Source of the DNA: Achromobacter insolitus
GTDB lineage: Bacteria > Pseudomonadota > Gammaproteobacteria > Burkholderiales > Burkholderiaceae_B
Reading direction: 5' to 3'
Length of the DNA stretch: 64,000 nucleotides
Assembly (NCBI RefSeq): GCF_002209555.1
Contig: NZ_NJIF01000001.1
Location: 620,001-684,000 of the forward strand
Shown one piece after another: positions 32,628 through 41,403 of the stretch. The notes beneath the pieces are model-generated. The model had not been told where the DNA came from, did no database searches, and worked only from the letters and a program-made list of their open reading frames with translations. Made by a program: the position numbers and the translations under genes. The first letter of the stretch is position 1, and every line of letters begins with the position of its first letter.

Positions 32628-33266
32628 TCAGGCGGCTTTCGGCGTCAACAGGTGCGCGGAAAACCGGAGGGTGTCGATGGCGGCGCGGAGCATGCGCTCG
32701 ACGCGCGGCCACATATCGCCCTTGAGGCGATCGGACCAGCAGATGCTGTCAAACACCCCGTCGACCAGGGCGTGCAGATAGAGATTGGACAGGCGCACAT
32801 CCAGTGCACGCGGCAGGTCTTCGCGCTTGACCGCGGCACGCAGCAGTTTTTCGGAGGTACGCAGGGCATGGCGCTCCCACAGGTCGCGGCGGCGCAGAAG
32901 CGGCGCATTCTCGTCGCTGTGTTCGCATTTCAGGTACAGGATCTCCAGCACGCGCTGCACGGATCCTTCCTGCGCATAGATCTGGATGTATTGCCGCATG
33001 GAGGTATAGAGCGATTCCAGCGCCTCGCCCTCCGTCGACACCTGGGTGAGCGGAGCGGCTTCGCCGAGCGCGCGGTCGCACATGGCGATACAGACGTCGA
33101 TCTTGTTCTTGTAATGGCCGTAGACGGCGCCCCGGGATACGCCCGCGTGGTCGGCAATGTCGCTCATCGTGGTACCGGCCACTCCTTTGGACAGGAACAC
33201 GCGCTCCGCCGCATCCAGGATGCGGTCGCGGGTGCGTTGGGACTCTTCTTTCGTCTTGCGGGCCAT
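32628..33266 (-). CDS. axyZ: TetR family repressor AxyZ (MexZ/AcrR-like) of the AxyXY-OprZ pump
   Basis: A 212-residue TetR protein divergent from a MexXY-type pump operon. The DNA-binding region is near residues 14-55 (GTTMSDIADHAGVSRGAVYGHY). The start MARKTKEESQ at 33266 has an ideal Shine-Dalgarno AAGGAGG eight bases before it; upstream frame sequence is the leader. Known for the family: Achromobacter AxyZ represses axyXY-oprZ, and as I recall resistant mutants change valine 29 to glycine. Residue 29 here is valine, the unmutated form. The naming rests on gene order and on the MexY-like pump sequence. Confidence 0.85.
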   Translation of the reverse strand: MARKTKEESQRTRDRILDAAERVFLSKGVAGTTMSDIADHAGVSRGAVYGHYKNKIDVCIAMCDRALGEAAPLTQVSTEGEALESLYTSMRQYIQIYAQEGSVQRVLEILYLKCEHSDENAPLLRRRDLWERHALRTSEKLLRAAVKREDLPRALDVRLSNLYLHALVDGVFDSICWSDRLKGDMWPRVERMLRAAIDTLRFSAHLLTPKAA

Positions 33267-33284
33267 GCTGGGGACCTCCTTCTT

Positions 33285-33332
33285 AAAAAAACGGGCTGCA
33301 AAAAAACGGCGGCTCCGAACCGAGAAGCCGCC
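33285..33332 (-). promoter_or_regulatory. Terminator-like hairpin in the axyZ 5' leader
   Basis: On the axyZ strand: GGCGGCT (plus-strand arm 33326-33332), 11-base loop, AGCCGCC (33308-33314), then a run of seven T (33300-33306) and a second run of seven T (33285-33291), just before AAGGAGG and the ATG. It has the form of an intrinsic terminator or attenuator located before, not after, the gene. Confidence 0.65.
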
Positions 33333-33387
33333 TTTTTCGACACTGTGAATAAGTGTGAAGCGGGGAGCATACTTCTGAACAAAATAA

Positions 33388-33409
33388 TTAATCAAGCATG
33401 ACGGATTAA
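33388..33409. promoter_or_regulatory. Candidate AxyZ operator in the axyZ-axyX intergenic region
   Basis: A perfect inverted repeat TTAATC (33388-33393) and GATTAA (33404-33409) with a 10-base spacer; the 22-bp overall size is common for TetR/MexZ-type operators. The surrounding 33380-33415 is the AT-rich part of this gap and probably contains the promoters. A second, weaker repeat (ACACT, 7-base spacer, AGTGT) lies near 33340-33356. Confidence 0.5.
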
Positions 33410-33493
33410 ATGATAGACTCGCTTCCCCACGCGGGAAAGTCGGCGCCTTTCCCCACATAAGCCCCAGCGCGGGCCCATCACGACACTATAAAA

Positions 33494-34705
33494 ATGAAGC
33501 AAAGAGTCCCTCTACGCACGTTCGTCCTATCTGCCGTATTAATTCTTATTACTGGTTGCTCGAAACCGGAAACCCAACCAGCCGCCGACGCCCCGGCGGA
33601 GATCGGCGTCATCATCGCGGCGGCCACGCCCACCAGCGTCGCCACCGAGCTGCCGGGCCGGCTTGAGCCCTATCGCGAGGCCGAAGTGCGCGCGCGCGTG
33701 GCCGGCATCGTCACGGCACGCCTCTACGAGGAAGGACAGGACGTGGCGCGCGGCGCAGCCCTGTTCCAGATCGATCCCGCGCCCCTGCAGGCCGCGTACG
33801 ATTCCGAGGCCGCGAACCTGGCGCGCGCGCAGGCGAACCTGTCCGCCGCCGCCGACAAGCTGCGGCGCTACGCCGACCTGGTGTCGGACCGCGCCATCAG
33901 TGAACGCGACCACGCCGAAAGCGTCGCGCAGGAACGCCAGGCTCGCGCCGAAGTCGCCCTGGCCCGCGCCAACCTGCAAAGCGCAAAGCTGAAGCTGGAC
34001 TATGCGCGCGTTACCTCGCCCATCGACGGCCGGGCACGGCGCGCCCTGGTCACCGAAGGCGCCCTGGTGGGCGAAGGGCAGGCCACGCCGCTGACGGTGG
34101 TGCAGCAGATCGATCCCATTTACGTGAACTTCGCGCAGCCCGCCGCCGAGGTGATGCAACTGCAGAAGCAGATCCGCGCGGGGGCCCTGGAAGGCGTAGC
34201 GCCCGAACAGGTACAGGTACGGCTGCTGCTGCCCGACGGCAGTGAATATGGTCGCGGCGGCACGCTGTCCTTCGCCGACCTGGCGGTGGATCCGGGCACG
34301 GACAACGTGACGATGCGAGCGTTGTTCGAAAACCCGGGCCGCGACCTGCTGCCCGGCATGTACGTGCGGGTGCGGCTGGAGCAGGCGATCAACCGCGACA
34401 CCTACCTGGTGCCGCGCAACGCTCTGCTGCGCAATGCCGACGGCGCGCACGTGCTGGCCGCCGGCCACGACGGCGAGCTGAAGAAGATCGCCGTCACCGC
34501 CGAGCGGCTGCAAGGCCCGAACTGGGTCGTCACGCAAGGACTCACGGGCGGCGAACGCATCGTCGTCGAGAACGCCGCGCACCTGGCGGCGGGGCAAAAA
34601 ATCAAACCGGTGGAACGGGCGGCGCCCAGCGCGCAACCCCTGGCCCACGGGAACCCGGAAGGCGGCAGCCAGGCAAGGACGCCCGCTCCCGGCCAAAAAG
34701 GATAA
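33494..34705 (+). CDS. axyX: RND efflux periplasmic adaptor AxyX (MexX-like lipoprotein)
   Basis: The membrane-fusion protein that links the inner-membrane pump AxyY to the outer-membrane channel. It has 403 residues and a lipoprotein signal with lipobox LITGC (C22). The biotinyl-lipoyl halves are split by a coiled-coil hairpin: RLEPYREAEVRARVAGIV, helices around residues 95-160, then LDYARVTSPIDGRARRA. No Shine-Dalgarno sequence precedes the ATG, which is unusual and may limit expression. It is six bases upstream of axyY. Confidence 0.92.
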   Translation: MKQRVPLRTFVLSAVLILITGCSKPETQPAADAPAEIGVIIAAATPTSVATELPGRLEPYREAEVRARVAGIVTARLYEEGQDVARGAALFQIDPAPLQAAYDSEAANLARAQANLSAAADKLRRYADLVSDRAISERDHAESVAQERQARAEVALARANLQSAKLKLDYARVTSPIDGRARRALVTEGALVGEGQATPLTVVQQIDPIYVNFAQPAAEVMQLQKQIRAGALEGVAPEQVQVRLLLPDGSEYGRGGTLSFADLAVDPGTDNVTMRALFENPGRDLLPGMYVRVRLEQAINRDTYLVPRNALLRNADGAHVLAAGHDGELKKIAVTAERLQGPNWVVTQGLTGGERIVVENAAHLAAGQKIKPVERAAPSAQPLAHGNPEGGSQARTPAPGQKG

Positions 34706-34711
34706 ACCGCA

Positions 34712-37700
34712 ATGGCGCGTTTTTTTATCGATCGCCCCGTCTTCGCGTGGGTGATCTCCCTGCTCATCGTGCTGGTCGGCCTTCTGTCGATCCGCGCGCT
34801 GCCGGTGGCACAGTATCCCGATATCGCTCCGCCGGTGGTCAACGTCGGCGCCAGCTATCCAGGCGCCTCGGCCAAGGTGGTCGAGGAAGCCGTCACCGCC
34901 ATCATCGAACGCGAGATGAACGGCGCTCCCGGGCTGATGTACACCTCGTCCAGCAGCGACTCGACGGGCTGGGCCAGCATCAACCTGACCTTCAAGCAAG
35001 GCACCAATCCCGACCTGGCTGCGGTGGAAGTGCAGAACCGCCTGAAAGCGGTGGAGCCGCGCCTGCCGGAATCGGTGCGCCGCGACGGCGTGCGCGTGGA
35101 GAAGGCGGCCGACAACATCCAGCTGGTCGTATCGCTGAAGTCGGACGGCAGCCTGGACGACATCCAGCTGGGAGAGCTGGCCGCCTCCAATGTGCTGCAG
35201 GCGCTGCGCCGCGTGGAAGGCGTGGGCAAGGTGCAATCCTTTGGCGCGGAAGCTGCGATGCGCATCTGGCCCGATCCGGCCAAGCTGACTGCCATGTCCC
35301 TGACCCCGGGCGACATCGTCTCGGCGCTACGCAGCCACAACGCGCGGGTCACCATCGGCGAACTGGGCAACCAGGCGGTGCCGAAAGACGCGCCGCTGAA
35401 CGCCAGCATCGTCGCGGGCGAATCCCTGCGCACGCCCGAGCAGTTCGGCAACATTCCGCTGCGCGCGCAGCCGGATGGCGCCACCTTGCGCCTGAAGGAC
35501 GTGGCGCGGGTCGAGCTGGGCGGCACCGACTACATGTACCTGTCGCGCGTGAACGGCATGACCGGTACCGGCCTGGGGATCAAGCTGGCGCCGGGCTCGA
35601 ACGCGGTGGACACCACCAAGCGCATCCGCGCCACCATGCAGGAACTGGCCCAGTACTTCCCGCCGGGCGTTACATGGGACATTCCCTACGAGACATCCAC
35701 GTTCGTCGAGATCTCGATCAAGAAGGTGCTGATGACCCTGCTCGAAGCCGTGGCGCTGGTCTTCTGCGTGATGTACCTGTTCATGCAGAACCTGCGCGCC
35801 ACGCTGATCCCCACGCTGGTCGTGCCGGTGGCGCTCCTGGGCACCTTGGGCGTGATGCTGGGGCTGGGCTATTCCATCAACGTTTTGACGATGTTCGGCA
35901 TGGTGCTGGCCATCGGCATCCTGGTGGACGACGCCATCGTGGTGGTGGAAAACGTCGAACGCATCATGGCGGAGGAAGGCCTGCCGCCACGCGAAGCCAC
36001 GGTGAAAGCCATGGGCCAGATCAGCGGCGCCATCGTGGGCATCACGGTGGTGCTGGTGTCGGTGTTCGTGCCCATGGCCTTCTTCGACGGCGCGGTGGGC
36101 AATATCTACCGTCAGTTCGCCGTGACGCTCGCCGTGTCGATCGCTTTTTCGGCCTTCCTGGCGTTGTCGCTGACGCCGGCGCTGTGCGCCAGCCTCCTCA
36201 AGCCCATCGCCGCGGGCCACCACGAGAAGCGCGGTTTCTTCGGCTGGTTCAACCGGGCGTTCGCGCGCCTGACCGCGCGCTATACCGCGCGGGTCTCGGG
36301 CGTGCTCGCCCGCCCCGTGCGATTCGGCCTGGCTTATCTGGCGGTCATCGCCGCCGTGGCGCTGCTGTTCGCGCGGCTGCCCTCCTCCTTCCTGCCGGAC
36401 GAAGACCAGGGCAGCTTCATGGCCATGGTTATCCTGCCGCAGGGATCGCCGCAAGCCGAAACCATGGCGATGGTGAAGGAAGTCGAGCGCTACATGATGG
36501 AAAAAGAACCCGTCGAATACGTGTATTCAGTCAATGGCTTCAGCAACTACGGCAGCGGGCCCAACTCGGCCATGTTCTTTGTCACGCTGAAGGATTGGAA
36601 GGAGCGCCGAGGCGCTGGCCAGCATGTAAACGCCGTGGTGGAACGCATCAATGCCGCCTTCGCCGACCGCAAGAACGTCATGGTGCACGCGCTGAACTCG
36701 CCGCCGCTGCCGGACCTGGGCTCGACCTCGGGATTCGACTTCCGCCTGCAGGACCGCGGCGGATTGGGCTACGAGGCACTGACCCAGGCCCGCCAGCAGC
36801 TGCTGGCGGCCGCGTCCCGCCATCCCGCGCTCGCGGAGGTCGTCTTCGCGGGCCAGGAAGATGCGCCGCAACTGGAGCTGCGAGTGGACCGCGACAAGGC
36901 CCAGGCCATGGGCGTATCGGTGGACGAGATCAACACGGCGCTGGCGGTGATGTACGGGTCTGACTACATCGGCGACTTCATGCTCAATGGCCAGGTGCGG
37001 CGCGTGACCGTGCAGGCCGACGGCAAGAGCCGTATCGACATGGAAGACGTCTCGCGCCTGCATGTCCGCAACCTGCAGGGGCAGATGGTGCCGCTCTCCG
37101 CCTTTGCCACCCTGAAATGGTCGATGGGGCCGCCGCAGCTCAACCGCTACAACGGCTTCCCCTCGTTCACCATCAACGGGGCGGCGGCGCCCGGACACAG
37201 CAGCGGCGAAGCCATGCGCGCCATGGAGACGCTGGCGGCCGAACTGCCGCGCGGCATCGGCTTCGACTGGTCCGGACAGTCTTATGAAGAAAGGCTCTCC
37301 GGCAACCAGGCGCCCGTGCTGTTCGCCCTGTCGGTGCTGGTCGTGTTCCTGGCGCTCGCCGCGCTGTACGAAAGCTGGTCCATCCCGCTGGCGGTGATCC
37401 TGGTGGTGCCGCTTGGCGTGATCGGCGCGGTGCTGGGCGTGACGCTGCGCGGCATGCCCAACGACATCTACTTCAAGGTGGGCCTCATTGCCACGATCGG
37501 CTTGTCGGCCAAGAACGCGATCCTGATCGTGGAAGTCGCCAAGGACCTGGTGCGCGACGGCCAGGGCATCGTGTCCGCCACGCTGGAGGCTGCGCGGCTG
37601 CGGCTGCGGCCCATCGTGATGACCTCCCTGGCCTTTGGCGTGGGCGTGCTGCCGCTGGCGCTGGCCACGGGCGCCGCCTCGGGCGCCCAGGCCGCGATCG

Positions 37701-37849
37701 GCACGGGCGTGCTGGGCGGCATCGTCACCGCCACGGTGCTGGCCATCTTCCTGGTGCCGCTCTTCTTTCTCATCGTGGGCCGCGTGCTGGGCATGCGCGT
37801 CCGCCCCTCGCGTCCGGAAGGCCGCGAAACGCTGGAGACCTCGCCATGA
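34712..37849 (+). CDS. axyY: RND multidrug efflux pump AxyY (MexY-like)
   Basis: A proton-driven HAE-1 transporter with 1045 residues and 12 membrane helices. D406 and D407 in ILVDDAIVVVEN are the proton-relay aspartates. The sequence is strongly MexY-like throughout (MARFFIDRPVFAWVISLL at the start, NSPPLPDLGSTSGFDFRLQ, GSDYIGDFM), rather than MexB-like. MexY-type pumps export aminoglycosides, macrolides, tetracyclines and fluoroquinolones; AxyXY-OprZ accounts for innate aminoglycoside resistance in Achromobacter. Overlaps oprZ by ATGA. Confidence 0.94.
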   Translation: MARFFIDRPVFAWVISLLIVLVGLLSIRALPVAQYPDIAPPVVNVGASYPGASAKVVEEAVTAIIEREMNGAPGLMYTSSSSDSTGWASINLTFKQGTNPDLAAVEVQNRLKAVEPRLPESVRRDGVRVEKAADNIQLVVSLKSDGSLDDIQLGELAASNVLQALRRVEGVGKVQSFGAEAAMRIWPDPAKLTAMSLTPGDIVSALRSHNARVTIGELGNQAVPKDAPLNASIVAGESLRTPEQFGNIPLRAQPDGATLRLKDVARVELGGTDYMYLSRVNGMTGTGLGIKLAPGSNAVDTTKRIRATMQELAQYFPPGVTWDIPYETSTFVEISIKKVLMTLLEAVALVFCVMYLFMQNLRATLIPTLVVPVALLGTLGVMLGLGYSINVLTMFGMVLAIGILVDDAIVVVENVERIMAEEGLPPREATVKAMGQISGAIVGITVVLVSVFVPMAFFDGAVGNIYRQFAVTLAVSIAFSAFLALSLTPALCASLLKPIAAGHHEKRGFFGWFNRAFARLTARYTARVSGVLARPVRFGLAYLAVIAAVALLFARLPSSFLPDEDQGSFMAMVILPQGSPQAETMAMVKEVERYMMEKEPVEYVYSVNGFSNYGSGPNSAMFFVTLKDWKERRGAGQHVNAVVERINAAFADRKNVMVHALNSPPLPDLGSTSGFDFRLQDRGGLGYEALTQARQQLLAAASRHPALAEVVFAGQEDAPQLELRVDRDKAQAMGVSVDEINTALAVMYGSDYIGDFMLNGQVRRVTVQADGKSRIDMEDVSRLHVRNLQGQMVPLSAFATLKWSMGPPQLNRYNGFPSFTINGAAAPGHSSGEAMRAMETLAAELPRGIGFDWSGQSYEERLSGNQAPVLFALSVLVVFLALAALYESWSIPLAVILVVPLGVIGAVLGVTLRGMPNDIYFKVGLIATIGLSAKNAILIVEVAKDLVRDGQGIVSATLEAARLRLRPIVMTSLAFGVGVLPLALATGAASGAQAAIGTGVLGGIVTATVLAIFLVPLFFLIVGRVLGMRVRPSRPEGRETLETSP

Positions 37850-39228
37850 AGGCTATGGCAATGACCCTGCTTGCGCTGGCTTTGGCCGGTTGCTCGCTGG
37901 CCCCTACGTACGAACGCCCCGCCGCGCCGATTCCCGATGCCTACGGCACGCCCGCCCAGGACGGGCAGGCCGCCGTGCCGCAGGATTGGCGCGCCTACTT
38001 CAATGACCCGGCGCTGCAGGCCTGGATCGACGCCGCACTGAAGAACAACCGCAATCTGCGAGTGGCGGCGTTGCGTATCCAGGAAGCTCGCGCCTTGTAC
38101 GGCGTGCAGCAGGCCGACCGCCTGCCCTCCATCGACGGCACGGGTGAATTCAGCCGCGGACGGGCAGCAGAGCCCGGCCAGCCTCGCATGCCGGTGGCGG
38201 ACCGCTACCGCGCGGCTATTGGCATCGCCGCTTTCGAACTGGATTTCTTCGGCCGCGTAAAAAGCCTGAGCGATGCCGCGCTGTCGCGCTACCTGGCCAG
38301 CGAGGAAGCGCACCGCGCGGCTACGCTGTCGCTGGTGTCGGAGACTGCCGCGGCGTACTTCAATCAGCGCTCGCTGGCGGAGCAGTTGCGCCTGACCGAG
38401 AGCACGCTGGCGCTCCGCGAAGCCACGCTCAAGCTCACCCAGCGCCGCTACGACGCAGGGCTGGAAACGGCCGTGGGGCTGCGCACCGCGCAGATGCTGG
38501 TGGAATCCTCGCGCGCCACGCATGCCGAGCTGAGCCGGGAGTACCGCCAGGCCGTCCACACGCTGGGTTTGCTGGCAGGTGACTTCACGTTGCCACCGGA
38601 CACCGATGCCGTCACGCTGGAAAGCCAGAGCTTGACGCCGCTGGCCGCAGGCCTGCCCTCGGCCCTCTTGATCCGCCGTCCGGACCTGCGCCAGGCCGAG
38701 GATACGCTGCGGGCCGCCAATGCCGACATCGGCGCGGCGCGCGCGGCGTTCTTCCCTTCCGTGCAGTTGACGACCGACATCGGCACCACGGCCGGCAGCT
38801 TCTCGGACCTGTTCGGGTCGGGCACGGGCACCTGGACTTTCGCCCCCAAGCTGACGCTGCCCATCTTCAATGCCGGCCGCAACAGCGCCAACCTGTCGCT
38901 GGCCGAAGCGCGCAAGGACATCGCAATAGCGCAGTACGAAGGCAGCATCCAGCAGGCTTTCCGCGAAGTGGCCGACGCGCTCTCCGCGCGCGATACGCTG
39001 CGCGCCCAGATCGACGCCCAGCGCAAGGTGCGCGACGCCGATCGCGACCGCCAGCGCCTGACCGAAAGGCGCTACGAGCGTGGCGTGGCCAGCTATCTGG
39101 AAATGCTGGAAGCGCAGCGCAGCCTGTTCGAGTCCGAGCAGGAATTCATCCGGCTGCAGCAGCGCCGGCTGGTCAACGCGGTGGAGCTATACAAGGCGCT
39201 GGGTGGCTGGGAGCAACCCGGCACGTGA
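37846..39228 (+). CDS. oprZ: Outer-membrane efflux channel OprZ (OprM-like lipoprotein)
   Basis: The outer-membrane factor of the tripartite pump. It has 460 residues and a lipoprotein signal with lipobox LAGC (C16). The duplicated TolC-fold repeat is visible: a first half around QIQEARALYGVQQADRLPSI-like sequence and a second around NADIGAARAAFFPSVQLT. It overlaps axyY by four bases and ends only four bases from the converging regulator gene, with no terminator between. Confidence 0.92.
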   Translation: MKAMAMTLLALALAGCSLAPTYERPAAPIPDAYGTPAQDGQAAVPQDWRAYFNDPALQAWIDAALKNNRNLRVAALRIQEARALYGVQQADRLPSIDGTGEFSRGRAAEPGQPRMPVADRYRAAIGIAAFELDFFGRVKSLSDAALSRYLASEEAHRAATLSLVSETAAAYFNQRSLAEQLRLTESTLALREATLKLTQRRYDAGLETAVGLRTAQMLVESSRATHAELSREYRQAVHTLGLLAGDFTLPPDTDAVTLESQSLTPLAAGLPSALLIRRPDLRQAEDTLRAANADIGAARAAFFPSVQLTTDIGTTAGSFSDLFGSGTGTWTFAPKLTLPIFNAGRNSANLSLAEARKDIAIAQYEGSIQQAFREVADALSARDTLRAQIDAQRKVRDADRDRQRLTERRYERGVASYLEMLEAQRSLFESEQEFIRLQQRRLVNAVELYKALGGWEQPGT

Positions 39229-39232
39229 CCCG

Positions 39233-39889
39233 TCATTGGGCCTTGTCGATGCGGTAGGCGCAGCGGCGCGCCCCTGTGAGTATGTGTTCTTCGCGCCGGA
39301 CCCGGACGTCGTCGCCGAGAACCTTGTGGAAGAGCTCCAGTTCACTGCGGCAAAAGCCCATACAGGCTTTTGCCGCGGAACAGATCGGGCAATGGTTCTC
39401 GATGAAGAGGAAGTCCGGACCGTCCTTGCGCAGCTCGGCCATATAGCCTTCGGCGGACCGGACTTCAACCAGCCGCTCCAGCCGGTCCTTCAGGCTGCGG
39501 GCCCCTTGCATCGCCTGCCGATAGCCGTTGAGCATGGCTGCCTCGCGCGCCTGGATCAGCTTTTCGACGCCCTCTTCGCCAAACACCTGGCGGATGGCGC
39601 CGATCATCTGCACCGTCATTTCGGCATGCGTATCCGGGAAGCGGCCATGCCCGGCATCCGTCAGGAACCAGATCTGCGTGGGGCGACCCCGGCCCGCGCT
39701 ATGGCTTTCCGAATCCACCAGCCCCTCCGCGTGCAAGCGGGTCATCTGCTGGCGCACGGCCTCGGCCGTCACATCCATGGCCCGGGCGATGACGGCGACG
39801 GACTGCGGGCCGCGCGTCTTCAGGGTCATGAGGACGCGGTCCGCAGGTTGGTGCTCCCAGACGACGGGATGGGACGGGCTGTCAGACAT
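39233..39889 (-). CDS. Winged-helix regulator with cysteine cluster (ArsR/COG2345, SufR-like)
   Basis: A 218-residue regulator. The N-terminal winged helix occupies about residues 15-75 (VAVIARAMDVTAEAVRQQMTRL, key part AEAVRQQMTRL; wing GRGRPTQIWFLT). The C-terminal part holds five cysteines, C167, C170, C176, C180 and C210, in ENHCPICSAAKACMGFC and ARRC. A similar ENHCP-type segment in SufR-like proteins binds an Fe-S cluster, so metal or redox sensing is likely. The start at 39889 (MSDSPSHP) avoids an extension into the outer-membrane factor gene. It is the last gene of the MexHI-like efflux group on this strand and is probably co-transcribed with it. Confidence 0.75.
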   Translation of the reverse strand: MSDSPSHPVVWEHQPADRVLMTLKTRGPQSVAVIARAMDVTAEAVRQQMTRLHAEGLVDSESHSAGRGRPTQIWFLTDAGHGRFPDTHAEMTVQMIGAIRQVFGEEGVEKLIQAREAAMLNGYRQAMQGARSLKDRLERLVEVRSAEGYMAELRKDGPDFLFIENHCPICSAAKACMGFCRSELELFHKVLGDDVRVRREEHILTGARRCAYRIDKAQ

Positions 39890-39942
39890 GGATGTGGATT
39901 CTCCGGATATTCGCCTATGGTGCCACGAACCGCGCCGGCCGG

Positions 39943-41388
39943 TCAGCCGGCGGCCGCCAACTGATCCGCCGGCGGTGCTTCCCATCCGCCGCCTAGCGCC
40001 TTGTACAGTGCGATCAGCCGGGTATAGGACTCGGTTTCGGCCACGGCGACGGCGTCCTGGGCGCGCAAAAGCGTACGCTGCGCGTCCAGCACCGTCAAAT
40101 ACGGGGCGCTGCCTTCGCGGTAGCGCAATTGCGCCAGTTCCGCCGCCCTGCCGCTATGGGCTGCGGCCTGCACCAGGCTGCCCAGGCGCTGCTGCGTCTG
40201 GCCGTACTCCGTCAGCGCGGCCTCTAGTTCCTCGACCGCGCGCAGCACGGTCAGTTCGTAGCTGGCGACGGCGCCGTCCGCGCGCGCCACGGCGCCGCGC
40301 TTGCGTGCCAGCGCCGTAGGCAGGTGGAATGCCGGCCAGTTGGCATTGGCCGCCACGCTGAACGCGCGGGTGGCCGACGAACCGAAATCCGCGCCGCGCA
40401 GAGCGACAAAGCCCAGGAACCCGCCCAGGTCGATACGCGGATACAGCTCCGCGGTCGCCACGCCCACATCCGCATTGGCGGCTGCCATGCCGCGCTCGGC
40501 CGCCAGGACATCGGGACGGCGCGACAACAAGGCGCTCACGTCGCCGATCGGCAGACGGGTTTCCAGGGGTGCCAAGGCCTTGCCGGCATCCAGTTCGCCC
40601 AGTTCCACCGGCCGCAGGCCCGCAAGCACCGCGATCCGGTACTGCGCCAGCCGCCGGGCGGCGATCTGCACCGGCACGCTGGCCTGCACGGTCTCCAGTT
40701 CGGCGCGCGCACTGGCCAAGTCGCCCTCGTCGCCGCGGCCGGCCGAGACCATGGCCTGGATCACCCGCAAGCTGTCGCGCTGGCTTTCCAGGTTGGCGCG
40801 CGCCACCGCCAGGCGTTGCTCCGCGCCCCGCAGCTCGAAGTAGTTGCGCGCGACTTCCGCGGCCACCACGATACGGGTCTGGGCCAGATCCGCGACCTGC
40901 GCCTCGCTACGCGCGGCCGCCCCCTCGGCCGCCCGGCGCAAGCGGCCGAACAGGTCCAGCTCCCAAGTGGCATCAAAGCCCGCCCGGTAGCTCTGCGCCA
41001 GGTTGCGCTGGCCACTGGCGCCGGCATTGGCCTGGGAAAGACTGCGCTCGTAGCCTCCTCCCAGCGTGACCGTGGGCAACTGGTCCAGTTCCTTTTCGTC
41101 CAGCACCGCCCGCGACTCCGCCAGGCGCGCCTGCGCGATGCGGATGTCCAGGTTGCGGGCCAGTGCCAGTTCAATCAACCGGTCCAGCTGCGGGTCCTGC
41201 AATTGTTTCCACCAGTCGCGCTGCAGCCGGTCGGTGGAGAACAGCCCCTGCTCCGGGCTGGCAAGCGTCACCGGCGCGGATTCGGGCTTCTGATAATCGG
41301 GTCCGACAGCGCAACCGGCCGTGGCCAGCGCGGCCAGCAGCACGGCCGCGCCACGGCGCACGCGTAGGGAAAGTTTTGAGTGCTTCAT
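39943..41388 (-). CDS. Outer-membrane efflux lipoprotein (OprM/OpmD family)
   Basis: A TolC-fold outer-membrane factor of 481 residues. The lipobox is ATAGC with C26; ADVGVATAELYPRIDLGGFLG (key part ANADVGVATAELYP) is the second-repeat signature. It starts 15 bases after the pump gene stop, so adaptor, pump and channel form one operon. Confidence 0.92.
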   Translation of the reverse strand: MKHSKLSLRVRRGAAVLLAALATAGCAVGPDYQKPESAPVTLASPEQGLFSTDRLQRDWWKQLQDPQLDRLIELALARNLDIRIAQARLAESRAVLDEKELDQLPTVTLGGGYERSLSQANAGASGQRNLAQSYRAGFDATWELDLFGRLRRAAEGAAARSEAQVADLAQTRIVVAAEVARNYFELRGAEQRLAVARANLESQRDSLRVIQAMVSAGRGDEGDLASARAELETVQASVPVQIAARRLAQYRIAVLAGLRPVELGELDAGKALAPLETRLPIGDVSALLSRRPDVLAAERGMAAANADVGVATAELYPRIDLGGFLGFVALRGADFGSSATRAFSVAANANWPAFHLPTALARKRGAVARADGAVASYELTVLRAVEELEAALTEYGQTQQRLGSLVQAAAHSGRAAELAQLRYREGSAPYLTVLDAQRTLLRAQDAVAVAETESYTRLIALYKALGGGWEAPPADQLAAAG

Positions 41389-41403
41389 GATCGGTTCCTT
41401 CGG

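Noticed and set aside
33267..33458. N-terminally extended AxyZ (start at 33458)
   Set aside because: The extension runs through the intergenic operator and hairpin, and AAGGAGG correctly places the start at 33266.
33487..33492. TATAAA just before the axyX ATG as a -10 box
   Set aside because: The transcript would start inside the coding sequence, and the lipoprotein signal fixes the start at 33494.
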